This document shows, one piece after another, positions 36,639 through 60,900 of a stretch of DNA of 64,000 bases. Both the position numbers and the translations under genes were made by a program. The stretch covers positions 24,772,001 to 24,836,000 of the forward strand of contig CM049406.2 of assembly GCA_026929865.2 (NCBI GenBank), written 5' to 3'. This DNA comes from Hyperoplus lanceolatus (lineage: Eukaryota > Chordata > Actinopteri > Uranoscopiformes > Ammodytidae). The notes under the pieces are model-generated. The model searched no databases and had not been told where the DNA came from. It was given only the letters and a program-made list of their open reading frames with translations. Positions within the stretch are counted from its first letter, which is position 1. Each line of letters starts with the position of its first letter.

Positions 36639-37482
36639 AGAGTATAAATAAATGAAAAAAAATATTTTGTTTCTTTCTCCAGCAGCGGACCCTGGTTCAA
36701 TTCCAGCCCGCGGTTGTTCTCTGCATGTCACTCCCCTCTCTGCCCCATTTCAACTCTGTCTCTACACTATCAATAAAGCATAAAAATGCCAAAAAAAAAT
36801 CTTAAAAAAAATAAAAAAGTTTGATCTGATTCAACTCTGGGCCAAGCAAACATGGCGGGGTAAATTCACAGCCGGAATCAAAGATTCTCTAAGAAATACA
36901 CAAGGAGCATGGCACAAAACATTTCAAGATAGGCCACATGGGTCAGTTCAAAAACAGAGAACATGTTAAATTAGTTCTGTTTAAAGTGACAGCAGCACAC
37001 CAACACATATGCAGTACGTACCTCTCCGACTCCTCTCTCATCATGGTGGGGTTGTTGGCAATGTATGGTACGAGCCTCAGATACTCGCTCACTGTGTGGA
37101 CATGCGGTTGGTATTGCCCTCTCACATCCTTGAGAAATAAACCTGGAATGGGCCCTGAGTCTGACACCCATTCTCCCTTGACCTGTTTAGCTATAGTGTC
37201 AAACAGCAAAGCCAGGGACAAGGCCACCACCCCCACCCCACCAAGAGTCACCTTGCCCCTCCTGCCAAAGGTGCTCCTCACGCCCTGGTTGAAGTCCTCC
37301 AGCTGCTTGGGGGTCAGGGAGGACTGTACTGCTGCGTAGTGGTCCCTCAGGTGAAGTGAAGAGTTGACAGAGAGCATGTTGAAGACAAGAGGGCTGGGGT
37401 TGTAGTCTGGGAAAGGGCAGATGTCTCGAGCGACAGAGGCCAGTAGGGCTGCGTCCTCAGCAGGACAGTGCATGTTCCCCAT
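36000..37482 (-). CDS. unassigned 331-residue protein, two coding exons
   Basis: I do not recognise this family. Two exons, 37482-37022 and 36534-36000, join in phase across a GT-AG intron (donor GTACGT, acceptor TTACCAAG) into 331 residues ending TAG. A good acceptor (TTTTTGCAG) at 37512-37514 precedes a 29-nt 5' UTR, so a further upstream non-coding exon is likely. The protein starts MGNMHC, where Gly2 and Cys6 would fit N-terminal lipidation (inference). It has a hydrophobic segment at about 78-97 (VTLGGVGVVALSLALLFD), a soluble-looking charged middle, a basic KTRKRR stretch near residue 240 and a charged C-terminus. There is no clear signal peptide and no enzyme motif I know. Long open frames, correct splice phases and non-repetitive codon use support a real gene. 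The 487-bp intron is largely a SINE fragment plus a (CA)n array. It may be a teleost-restricted gene, but that needs a database search. Confidence 0.75.
36548..36634 (-). repeat. (TG)n tract beside acceptor of unassigned gene
   Basis: Interrupted TG array in the gene's sense direction, ending about 12 nt before the exon at 36534. The acceptor TTTATCTTACCAAG is pyrimidine-poor. Confidence 0.95.
36676..36816 (+). mobile_element. 5'-truncated family-1 SINE
   Basis: Starts within the unit at CCAGCAGCGGACC, keeps the B box and the CTGCATGTCACTCCCCTCTC body, and ends in an A-rich tail. It lies within the single coding-region intron of the unassigned minus-strand gene. Confidence 0.85.
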
Positions 37483-37511
37483 CGTGGTGTGAATTTGTCA
37501 GTTGATGGTCT

Positions 37512-39412
37512 CTGCAAAAATGAGGTTCAACTTCACAACAGTGCCTGTGTGTGTCTGACAGGTTGTCCATGGACATCATATGTATAGTCACAGTGGGATC
37601 ATGACGTCAAGTCTTCAATTAATTATTATTTAGTTGGTTCTTCCAATATGTCCCTATCTTTGCCCCATCTTGCAAAAGCTTGTTGACATGCACATTGGCT
37701 TACTAACATTGGCTGAAAGTTGCAAACTTCCAGCCAACAATTAAATCAGATAAGGTAAGGTAAGAGATTACCAGCAGAGACATATGTATGTCTGATAAGG
37801 TGTGCAGACAGTAAATGTTTTATTAGTACCTGATCAAAATATGTGCTTAAAATCCATCCATGCATGAAGTTACTTGTAGTGGTTTTATTAAGCTATTATG
37901 TTTAAATTCACGTTTAGTGTTTCACTAACTTGTGTGATTGTATCTTTTTTTAAGCCCAAAATAAGTCTTCAGAAGCTGGTGAACTAAGTCAAACATCTGG
38001 CAGCTTTTTCTTAATAGATGTTGGAGACCAAAACAGAGTTAAAAGGAGAGCAGTAGGGGCATAACATTCTTGGTGGTCAGCAACAGGAGTCCAAATTGAA
38101 TACATTCACACTTTAACTGTCCAGTGGCCGGAGTGACTTCCAGAGCTGTTGTTGTCAACATGTAATGACAGGCAACCGGCAGAGATGCTGGACAGATACA
38201 AAGAAAAAAACATTCTTCAACAAGAAACCGATACACTATGTTCATATTTGGATTAAATAGACAAGTTTTGACATGTTAGTAAATGAGCTGCAGAGGCGCT
38301 TTCAACAGAGGTAGTCTATCTATTTGTCATGTTGCTGTTTTTGTTTCAAAAGCTAAGGCAAAATCGATCACTTGTTAGAAAAGTATTGAAAATACCGGGA
38401 TTTTTTATTAACCTTTCCAGTCATTTGCCCTGGAGTCAAACCAAAAAGTAAACAGTCCTCAATGTTGTTGGGCTGGATCACATGCCCCAGTGTCACCTTT
38501 ACTCATTCCCGGTTGTGCAATCTGATACTAAAGTGGACCTGTACAGAAGGGAAACAAACTCTGACGTGCACAGAAAAGTTAAATAATGGAAATCAAGTAA
38601 GAAAAAGTTTACTGCAACCCATACGTCGACATCTTCGGAAAGCTGAAGGGTGAAGCTCTGCAGCACAATAGGAACTTTAACTTTTGAAAATATATTTTGC
38701 ACATTCTAATACAGGACTTTTATTCACAATAAAGAAGCCTTTTTAATTATTTATTTTCTTCTTCTTCTTCTTTTTATTATTTCTTATATTATTATCATGA
38801 TTTTTTTTAAATACTTTTGTTTACGTATATGCCTAAATTACAAATATCTCTTCACCAAAATAAAGGATTAAAAATGTACCTAAAACTCTAAGAATAATTT
38901 AAAAAAATTAAGTAAAAAAGGTTATTAAAATGTATTTTTATTATATATATTTTTATTGTAGCCTACCTATTTTATCGTATTGCATTGCAACTTTGTTAAT
39001 GGGGCTAACTGCGTTACTGGATGGGAGAGCACACATTCATTGATTGAATGATGCAGGCACACACACACACACACACGACACGCACATAAACACACGCGCG
39101 CGCAGGGCAGTGAACAAATGCCTCGGTGGAGCTTCCAATGACCGTATATCTGACAGGATTATTATTGCCGCCTAAAGGTGGAGCAAAAAAATTGTTAAGG
39201 TTTGTTGGGAGTGTAATCCTTTGAGCCCTCGGGAAGACAGAGCGGGAGAGATATCGCAATGTGCAACTCTTTGCTCTGGGATTTGGCGAATTTTGCAGCG
39301 CAGGAGCCGACGGGCTGAAGAGCATTTCCCATCACAGCAATGGGACGTTTTGTCCAGACAATTTGATGGAAATACTGGAAACAGAGCTGCCCATCCTCAG
39401 GAAAACACAACG
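37512..39412. other. divergent intergenic region
   Basis: Lies between the 5' ends of the unassigned gene (minus) and the NETO1-like gene (plus), so both promoters should be here. 39060-39440 is GC-richer, with GCGCGCGC at 39096 and the probable 5' UTR of the NETO1-like gene. No TATA box is convincing. Confidence 0.5.
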
Positions 39413-52935
<13,523 letters not shown>

Positions 52936-53131
52936 TATGGGATTATTATTATGGATTTATGGGAATATGGTGGATAAAGAGTTAATATCCTCACTTCTCC
53001 AGCTGTTGAGGTTATTAAAAACATCTGGGTTTTTAAACTGCTTTTTTCAAATAAGGTTTGATGTATGAAAAATGAAATGCTGCTCATCCCAGCTCTTGTT
53101 AGTGTTTCTTGGTCTCTCACGTTTCAAATGA

Positions 53132-53137
53132 AATAAA
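53132..53137 (+). terminator. poly(A) signal of the NETO1-like gene
   Basis: AATAAA lies about 200 nt after the stop codon at 52935 and just before a MITE fragment. It is the first canonical signal downstream. Confidence 0.6.
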
Positions 53138-53163
53138 GGTTTTACACTGCATGCGTCAGGAGC

Positions 53164-53252
53164 TAAAGGTGGAGTCAGCGATTCTGGAGAAAAGTTGTTC
53201 AATATCACTTTTTGGCGAAATCAGTGAATATCTCCTCACAATTCGCTAGTAG
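53164..53252. mobile_element. foldback MITE fragment
   Basis: AAAGGTGGAGTCAGCGATTC to ATATCTCCTCACAATTCGCTA matches the left arm of the family. It begins about 25 nt after the poly(A) signal of the NETO1-like gene. Confidence 0.75.
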
Positions 53253-53844
53253 GAAGAAATAAAAGATCATGATTTTTACAGGAATGGATTTATAATCACA
53301 GGTACTGAAATATGTGGACTGCTATCAATTGATATTTTTTTTATTTGTTTTTCCTTGTTTGGCTCTGGTGTGCAATATATTTATGACATTTATGATGGTT
53401 TGTATCTGAGATTATGTGATGAATGAATGGTTAACGTTGAAGTGTATCCTATAGAGTGGGATATAATGGCAACACTAAAACAAGAAAAATGTCCCAACCG
53501 GTCCTCCAACAGACAAGATGTTTTTTGTTGTTGGTGGTGAGCATTGGTCCCCAACCAAATAGGAAAAAAAAACATTGAACCAGATAGTAAGCAAGGACAG
53601 CTGCTTATAAGAAAACACATTAATCATACCTGTATTCAGGACACAAACAAATTATGGCCTGTGGAATTTAAACTTATATATTCTTGCTCTGTGTCTATTC
53701 ACATTATTTAATTTTTCTTGTGTTGTTTGTTTGTGAGTATTTTTTAATGTGGATTTATGTGTATCCATTTTTTAATTTGGTTTGTCTTGCTTTTTTTTCT
53801 CTGGCTTTTTTTCTCTTTTTTTTCATTTTCCTTTATTTATTCTC

Positions 53845-54530
53845 GAAAGATCAATTGAGGGTTACCCTCTTTTACAATGACGTCGAGACAGATACACAAT
53901 ATACAATGAGAATACACAACAAGCTTACAAAGAGACAACAACAATTAAAACATTCAGATCAATTGAATAAAACAGAACAATAGCCTAATTAAAACAGTTA
54001 CAAGTGGAGTGGGGCTGATTCAAAATAATAACTTTAAATTGGTTAACAGTTATGAGTGTATTTATTTTAATTTGATGTTGTAGGTTGTTCCAGGAGTCAG
54101 GGGCACTGTGGCTAAAAGCAGTTTTACCAAGGTCAGACCGGGCGTATGGAACATATAACATGAGCATTTCAGTTGAGCGGGTTTGATAAAGCCCATCTGA
54201 AATATGCAACATTGTTGTCAAATAGAGTGGCAGCTTTCCGGTCAGGGCTTTATATATAAAAATATGCCAATGTGCATCACGTCTCTCTTTAAGAGAGGAC
54301 CACCCAACCTTTTCATATAAAAGACAATGGTGAGTGTCATAAGCATCTCCTGTAATGAACCTTAAGGCAGAGTGAAAAACAGAGTCTAGGAGTTTAAGAC
54401 ATGATTGAGATGCATGCCTATAAACCACATCACCGTAATCAAGGACAGACATAAAAACTGCCTCAATAATCCTTTTCCTATAATAATCCTTTGAATTATA
54501 AGACTTTGTCTTTGTTAATTTATTTCATTA
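53845..54530 (-). mobile_element. non-LTR (L2/Rex1-like) retrotransposon 3' end
   Basis: A 155-codon minus-strand frame (54452-53985) begins MSVLDYGDVVYRHASQSC and contains HSALRFITGDAYDTHHCLLY, the C-terminal region of a teleost LINE ORF2. It is followed by the 3' UTR with GTAAAAGAGGGTAACCCTCA. The frame is intact for this part, so the copy is relatively young but 5'-truncated. Confidence 0.85.
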
Positions 54531-55004
54531 AATATATATTGTTTCCCCTTTGCTTTGCATGGCAGCATGGCATCGTCATTTAATGTGTGGGTGTATTTTC
54601 TTTGCACTTTTTTTTATTTACATCATTTCAATTCATATTTTAGCTTATCAATTGGCAACGAAGGCGGAGCGGAACTTTTGTTAGCTTGTCCTTGTGATCC
54701 ACCCGGACTCGTAAGGGTGCTGCACAGGTCATCTTTGAATAACACAGATGATGACGATAGGTCCATGAATGAATACAGGGACTCTCAAACTTTTTAAAGC
54801 GTTTTTTGTGTGTTGAAGTAGCTTGCATTATGATTTTGACTTGGCACCATTAGCAGGTGCCGTTTTCTATAAAATGTCTGACTTTACCGGTGACATTTAG
54901 CACGGGTAGCTAACTTTGAGCACCTGTCAGTCACCCATGCTGTTGTTCACGTTTAGCTAGTAAAGTCACGGTCCGTTAATAACGCTGTTGTTCAGCTGCT
55001 AGCC
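54531..55004 (+). promoter_or_regulatory. probable atpsckmt promoter and 5' UTR
   Basis: The 470 bp between a LINE end and the start codon; no TATA box or element is certain. Assigned by position only. Confidence 0.35.
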
Positions 55005-57059
55005 ATGTCTCAAAACGAGCTTTACCTGGACTCGGCACCAGCGGGGCAGTTGGAGGGCGATGTCGGGCAGGGGAAGAGCAGGAGTAGACTGGGTCTGGTT
55101 GTCACGGGGGTGCTGGGGGGCTCGCTGGTCGCCCTGTACGCGGTGGCCGCTCCGTTTGTCACCCCCGCCCTGAGGAAAGTCTGCCTCCCGTTCGTCCCTG
55201 CGACCAGCGCTCAGGTGGAGAACGTCCTCACGGTGCTTCGGGCCAGGTCAGGGACGCTGGTGGACATTGGGAGCGGAGATGGAAGGATAGTAAGTGTTGT
55301 GTTGTCTGTCTTACTGCATGACTTCAAATGAGTGTTGCTCTCTACACCTACAATACAGATAACGATGTTGTTGGTCATCTCAGTTGATATGACTGCATAC
55401 TGATATATGTATATGATCTGTCACATGTCCTCTCACTCACTCACCTATCTCCCCACTCTACAATCTACACATAACGTGAAATGTGCTGCAGGATCAAAAC
55501 TGTTAGCAGAGGTGCTTTACATCCAACTGTTGTTGTATCAGGGAAAAAAGAATAGAGGTTTAATTATTGTAGGGTTGAAAAACATTGGTAAATGATGTCC
55601 ATGATAAAATAGATTATCTTGATCACTGTGATATTCTAGCCAAGGAGAGCTCCATATTGACAACATTGATGTAAGGGTGAAGCCAATATGATATTGCAAG
55701 ATTACGTGTTGGAGCGTATTTGCCAGCATTTGCTTTGCTGCTATTATGCCCGACAGTAAATATACATTCTTGTTGCTGTGATATGTTCAGCAAAGTTAAA
55801 TTGTTCAGGAGCAAAATAGTAGTTAGCGTGGTACTTCACAATCCAAGAAGATCCTACGCATTATTATATATTTTTTAAACCAGAAAATAGATAGTTCTTT
55901 ACAGGGCCAGAACATGTGTATAAAATATCCTACCTGCTCTTCCGTGCTTTGCTTTATCTAACTGCTGTGGATGCTCTCTTCCTTCCTCTTGCAGGTGATA
56001 GCAGCAGCCAAGCACGGGTTCCAGGCATCGGGCTTTGAGCTGAACCCCTGGCTGGTGTTGTACTCTCGCTACAAGGCCTGGAGAGAGGGAGTCCACCGCG
56101 CCACCTCCTTCCAAATCTCTGACCTGTGGAAGGTCAGTCAAACCTGATTAGTACAGCAAAGTGTGTAATAATCGGTTACTCCCTTCTTCCTGGTACACAC
56201 ACCAGGTGTTACTTAAGTGTGAGAAGAATGCAATCGTTAAATGTCTTTCCACTATGTCATTGCAACATTTTTTCTGTGACTTTCTCTAGGTCAGCTTTGC
56301 GCAGTACTCCAATGTCGTCATTTTTGGAGTCCCTCAAATGGTGAGTTCCTTTCTTTGTCCTACAGCAACTTATCAACACTTGAATTGTTGTATTTTCCTG
56401 AGAAGAATATGTTGTAGCCTATGACACGTGGCAATTTAAATCACTAAAAACAGTAAAGTAAGATTATTTCGATCTTGAATGTGAGACACTGCAGGTTATA
56501 GGTAAAGCATTTAATTTATAGATTTCATTGTAAACCTTTGCCAGTTGATTTCTAACATTGGAATAATTATTTTTCAAATCGTATCATATTGTACAGTAAA
56601 TACACGTGTGAGTGATGAAAATGAGCCATTCTTAATGAGAAATGGCACAACTCAATTTACATTAAAACATGGCATATAATCCTCTGTTTGAGGCATCTGA
56701 TCGGTCAGTAGCTGAATGCTTCTACTGTAGTATCAACACATTGCCTGACATCTGTATATTTGATCTTGCCAAGTAAGTTTTCACACTCCCAAAGTATTAC
56801 TGCTTATGTCCCCAATCTGCTCTGTCTGTATGTACAGATGGACCAGTTGGAGCTAAAGCTGGCGAGCGAGTTACCGAGCACAGCCAAGGTGGTGGCCTGC
56901 CGCTTCCCCTTCCCCACGTGGGTCCCTGAACACACCGCCGGCGAGGGCATAGACACTGTATGGGTGTACGACGCCAAGACATTTAAATCACAACTGCAAA
57001 ATGGAACCATGAGGAAGACAACACCAGAATGCGAGGACTCGCAAGATCCACACACATAA
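55005..57059 (+). CDS. atpsckmt: ATP synthase c-subunit lysine N-methyltransferase (FAM173B), complete
   Basis: In mammals this mitochondrial enzyme trimethylates a conserved lysine of the ATP synthase c-subunit using S-adenosylmethionine. Exons 55005-55289, 55995-56132, 56290-56340 and 56838-57059 are joined by GT-AG introns and keep frame for 231 residues, close to the human length of about 233. A hydrophobic segment at about 29-51 ([20 protein letters not shown]) is the membrane/mitochondrial anchor of the family. The SAM-binding motif [18 protein letters not shown] spans the exon 1-2 junction at about 86-103. [16 protein letters not shown] and [10 protein letters not shown] are further family blocks, and the C-terminus includes the WVYD block. 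The first ATG after a stop in frame was taken as start; it begins [10 protein letters not shown]. The stop lies 884 bp before the start codon of marchf6 on the same strand. Confidence 0.94.
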
Positions 57060-57656
57060 TGCAAATCACACCTTGCAGTCCTGGAATGTTTTTTTTTATA
57101 CAATCAATTTCTTCCCTGGGTTGGACTTGAAATGGATGTGAAAGACTGATGTTCCCTTTTTTTAAATGCACTTATAAATGTGAAGTATTTATAGATAAGT
57201 GTCTGAGTTTGAGTGTGAAAAAGTAACTGCTTGACTTGAAAGCCTAAAAGTCAGTTTGTTATCAGCAGGATAATGAGTCTTCTCCATGTCTGCGTACCTG
57301 CACACTCTTATGAAGCCGACTGAAATGATTAAAGAAGCATTTTATATCTGATGCACGTGATTCACAGAACCATGAAAGAGATCAAATGGAATGTAAATGG
57401 TGATGACTTGAAAAAAGGTAGATTCCTAATACGTACTGGCCATCATTTATTTGGTCTGCATAACTTATTTAAAAAGTTGCATAATTGTTGTATAGGCGAC
57501 ATCATATCCCATCATGTTTTCCAGACAGGCAAAAGTGTTGACTGTGGTTTGGCAAATATAACAACCAGCCTAAGAGAAGATGGTCAATATTATTTTTGTA
57601 TGGTCTCTCCCTACAGGAAGCTCCTGCACTGTGTCCTGTTTTAGGCTTGTGTATTC

Positions 57657-57662
57657 AATAAA
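57657..57662 (+). terminator. poly(A) signal of atpsckmt
   Basis: AATAAA about 600 nt after the atpsckmt stop, followed by a GT-rich stretch (GGCTGTTTGTTCTCTGG) that fits a downstream element, and about 280 nt before the marchf6 start codon. Confidence 0.55.
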
Positions 57663-57942
57663 CGTGGAACTGTCCAGCTGGCTGTTTGTTCTCTGGTGCC
57701 ATCTAGTGGTAAAAATACCACACAATCAAATGTTGTTGCATTGAGTATACGCTGCAAACCGCTCGCTGATGTATCATGAAGTGATACTCATTTCTCTCAT
57801 TTCCAAACGTATGGTCACGACGGAGCTTGAACTAAATAGTAACGTGAAATGTCTGCATATAGATAGGCAGCGGTCATCGCCCGTATACTGACTTGTCCTG
57901 ACTACTGTGGACCAGGGCTGCCTTCATTGGTAGCTAGTCAAG
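57663..57942 (+). promoter_or_regulatory. probable marchf6 promoter and 5' UTR
   Basis: Only 280 bp separate the atpsckmt poly(A) signal from the marchf6 start codon, so promoter and 5' UTR must be compact or overlap the upstream gene's end. ACTACTGTGGACCAGGGCTG precedes the ATG; no TATA box. Confidence 0.4.
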
Positions 57943-60900
57943 ATGGACACCGCCGAGGAAGGTAGCTCATGTTAAAACTTCATTGCCCCAAGTGTTAGCG
58001 TTAACCGGTAAAGGCGCACATTCATGTCTGTACTGTGCTCTTACAAATTCTAACTACCGTCAATGACAGTGAACGGTTCTTCATGTTCTTAAACTTTGAC
58101 AACCAGTCACTATAATAAAGAGAAACCGCTAACGCTAGCCAATTACATTTTAGCTAACCGGCTACCTTGCTCTAGCTCACGCCCGTTAGCCATCAGCTGT
58201 AGTTAATATCAGCAATGTAAGGCGTCTCTTGCTTGCTTTAATGCACTTTACATCTACCACAAGTGGGATGTGGTGGTAGACATCCTAATATTGCACGTCA
58301 AAGTCATTCGTTACTTGGCTTATTGTCTACTTTCCTTAAAAGCTAACGGTCATTTAACACAGCAGCTATCATAACATCACATCACATACTTTCTGGAACG
58401 TTATGATAATAACCAATACAAGCTAATATAACGTCACTTTAACAGACAGTCCAGCCGAGCAACCCGACCAAACTCATTTTTAATACCTCACACTTGTATA
58501 TCAAAGAGAACATTTCTAAGTTAGGAATAACTTCTTCAACATATTATTTAATCTTGTTTAAAAAAAATATCCCAGCACGTTTCTTCTTAGCGTTATTTAT
58601 TCTGCGTGAAGTCAACGGTGGCCATTGTCTCGGTGTTTAGCTGTCACAACTGATTTTGTTTGTTTTTCTTATAAATAGAGCTTGATTTTGATATATGGAG
58701 TAAAGTTATCCAAATTTAGCCTACTCGAGGTATCCTGACTGACAGGCTTTATGCTTTTATTTGCATCCAGGGCTGTTTATAGTCACTGTATTTAGGTCAT
58801 GCAGTCAGTGACACAGGTAATCCAAGGATTACAGTTGCATTGTGTATGACCTGTTTACTCACTGACGACACATGTGTCATATGCTATCCCACACCTTTGA
58901 CTAATTTCAAAAGCCTAAAGCTAGTACTGAACCTGTTTGTGTTCTGCAGGAAGGGTGCATGCATTTTTCATAAGGTGTGTCGTGTCATGAGTGAAATGAA
59001 ATACTGCAGGATTGGCATCTCATGCAGTGGAAAGTTGTTTGCCTCTTTTCTATGTCGAAGATTCTCTTGTGTTTACTCAATTTGTTTGTATATTGCATTG
59101 TTGGAGGGAGTCTTAGATAACATAGGAAAAAATAAAAAGTACATGTTCACCTACATTTAGCACTTTGTAGTTTGGTTCATTTAAAGCTAATGTACAGGCC
59201 TGATTCTTGCTGTTCTGAAATTGTAGCTTCATGGTTAAATTCACTTATTGGAAGTCACTTTGGATAACGTCAGCTACATGAAATGTAATGTAAAGGTCAC
59301 CTATTTTTGCAAAATGCAATTTTTCATGTTTTTTAACATTATTATAGCTCCCTGTGTGACAAGATATTCCAAAACAATTAGAAAAATAACCCTCTCTCTT
59401 TTTCTCCACCTCTATCTTTCGGGAAAAACCGGTGTTCAAAAACCCCAGTCAGTGTTCTCCCCATATGACGTCACAAAGGGAGACGCCCCATTACCAACCA
59501 AACTTACCTCCACCTGTGATAAGCACAATCCCTATCAGAGCAGGCATGGCTTTTTGGCAGACACGGCTATTTTGAACCTGAAAATGATCATAATAGATAT
59601 GTGACCTTTAAAAATGTCATGCGCCTATGTCTGTTATAAATAAAATGAACTTGATTAATGTTAACATGTGCCTACTTTGCAGGGGACATCTGTCGGGTGT
59701 GTCGGTCGGAGGGGAGCCATGACAAGCCGCTCTACCACCCCTGTGTCTGCACTGGCAGCATCAAGTTTATCCATCAGGAATGGTGTGTTCAATGACCAAG
59801 AGTTTTGATTTTCAAAAAACCTATACGGTTCCATTATTTTCTCTTGCCTGTCCTCGTCTTAAACTGTACTTTTTAAGGCCAAAGGTAGGCTGCTATCTTC
59901 TTACAGTCATCTGTTTGCTTTTCACTGACGTTATTAGCTTTGTTTGAAATTTGGCCCCTGGGGAAGTCAAATATATAGCAGGGATTATAACAAACAAATT
60001 ATTTTACAGAAAGGTGCCTGAATATAGTTCGTAAATAGTGACACACACCTGAGCAAAACTGTTAATGACTAAACTGAAAAGGAAAACGTTCTTGGGCTAT
60101 GGAGTGCTCAGCTCTCAGTTTAGAATAATCGTGGAACAGTTATGGGATTTTATTGCTGGTGGCCTAGACATGGATGCAGGGCCGGCGGTAGCCAGGGGCC
60201 AGGGTGGGCCGCGCCCACCCAAATGTGGGCTGTGCCCACCCAATAAAAAGAAATATATATTTTTTTTTAGGTGTAAGTCCAGACCCACTATCGGACGGAC
60301 CTGTTCATTCGCTGTCCACGGAAATGTCAAATAAAATTCTGACAAGAATGAATTAATACTAAAGAATATACCATTACCATGCATTGCCTCTAATTGTATT
60401 ATTGGGTGGGCAGGACAGCCTTCCTCCAAGTTACCCACCCGCTTAAAGTGGTCACTGGTCAGCAGAGCCGGCCCGAGGCATAAGCGAAATGAGCGGTTGC
60501 TTTTTTTTATTTTTTTTTTTAGTTTGTGTGTTGGATATCAACATCATATTATGTAAATGTAAATTATCATACAATAAAAGGAATACAATGTTTTGGTAGA
60601 TAGTTATTAGCTTAATAATTGAATCAGTTCATCTGGGAGTTAATCCGAAGTTAACCGATCACGTCATGTTCAAGTCCATGGCATGCACAGTGTGTATTGA
60701 GTTTATTTAAAAATATTTGAAAATGGGGCTGCCCTCAGTTGCCCATGCACTGTGTATAGACTAGGGGTGGGAATCTCTTGGCACCTCACGATTCGATTCG
60801 ATTCCGATTCCGAAGTCAATGATTCGATTCAAAATCGATTCTCAATGCATCTCGATGCAATTTTTTTTATGTAAATACCTATGTGTGATTTTGAATGAAT

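Noticed and set aside
36535-36731. N-terminal extension of the minus-strand frame through the CA array and SINE
   Set aside because: The exon starts at the acceptor after 36534; the upstream frame is repeat translation and the exon at 37022-37482 joins in phase.
58840-59160. 106-codon frame between the first two marchf6 coding exons
   Set aside because: It would break the correct junction 57961/59683 and shows no homology; chance frame in an intron.
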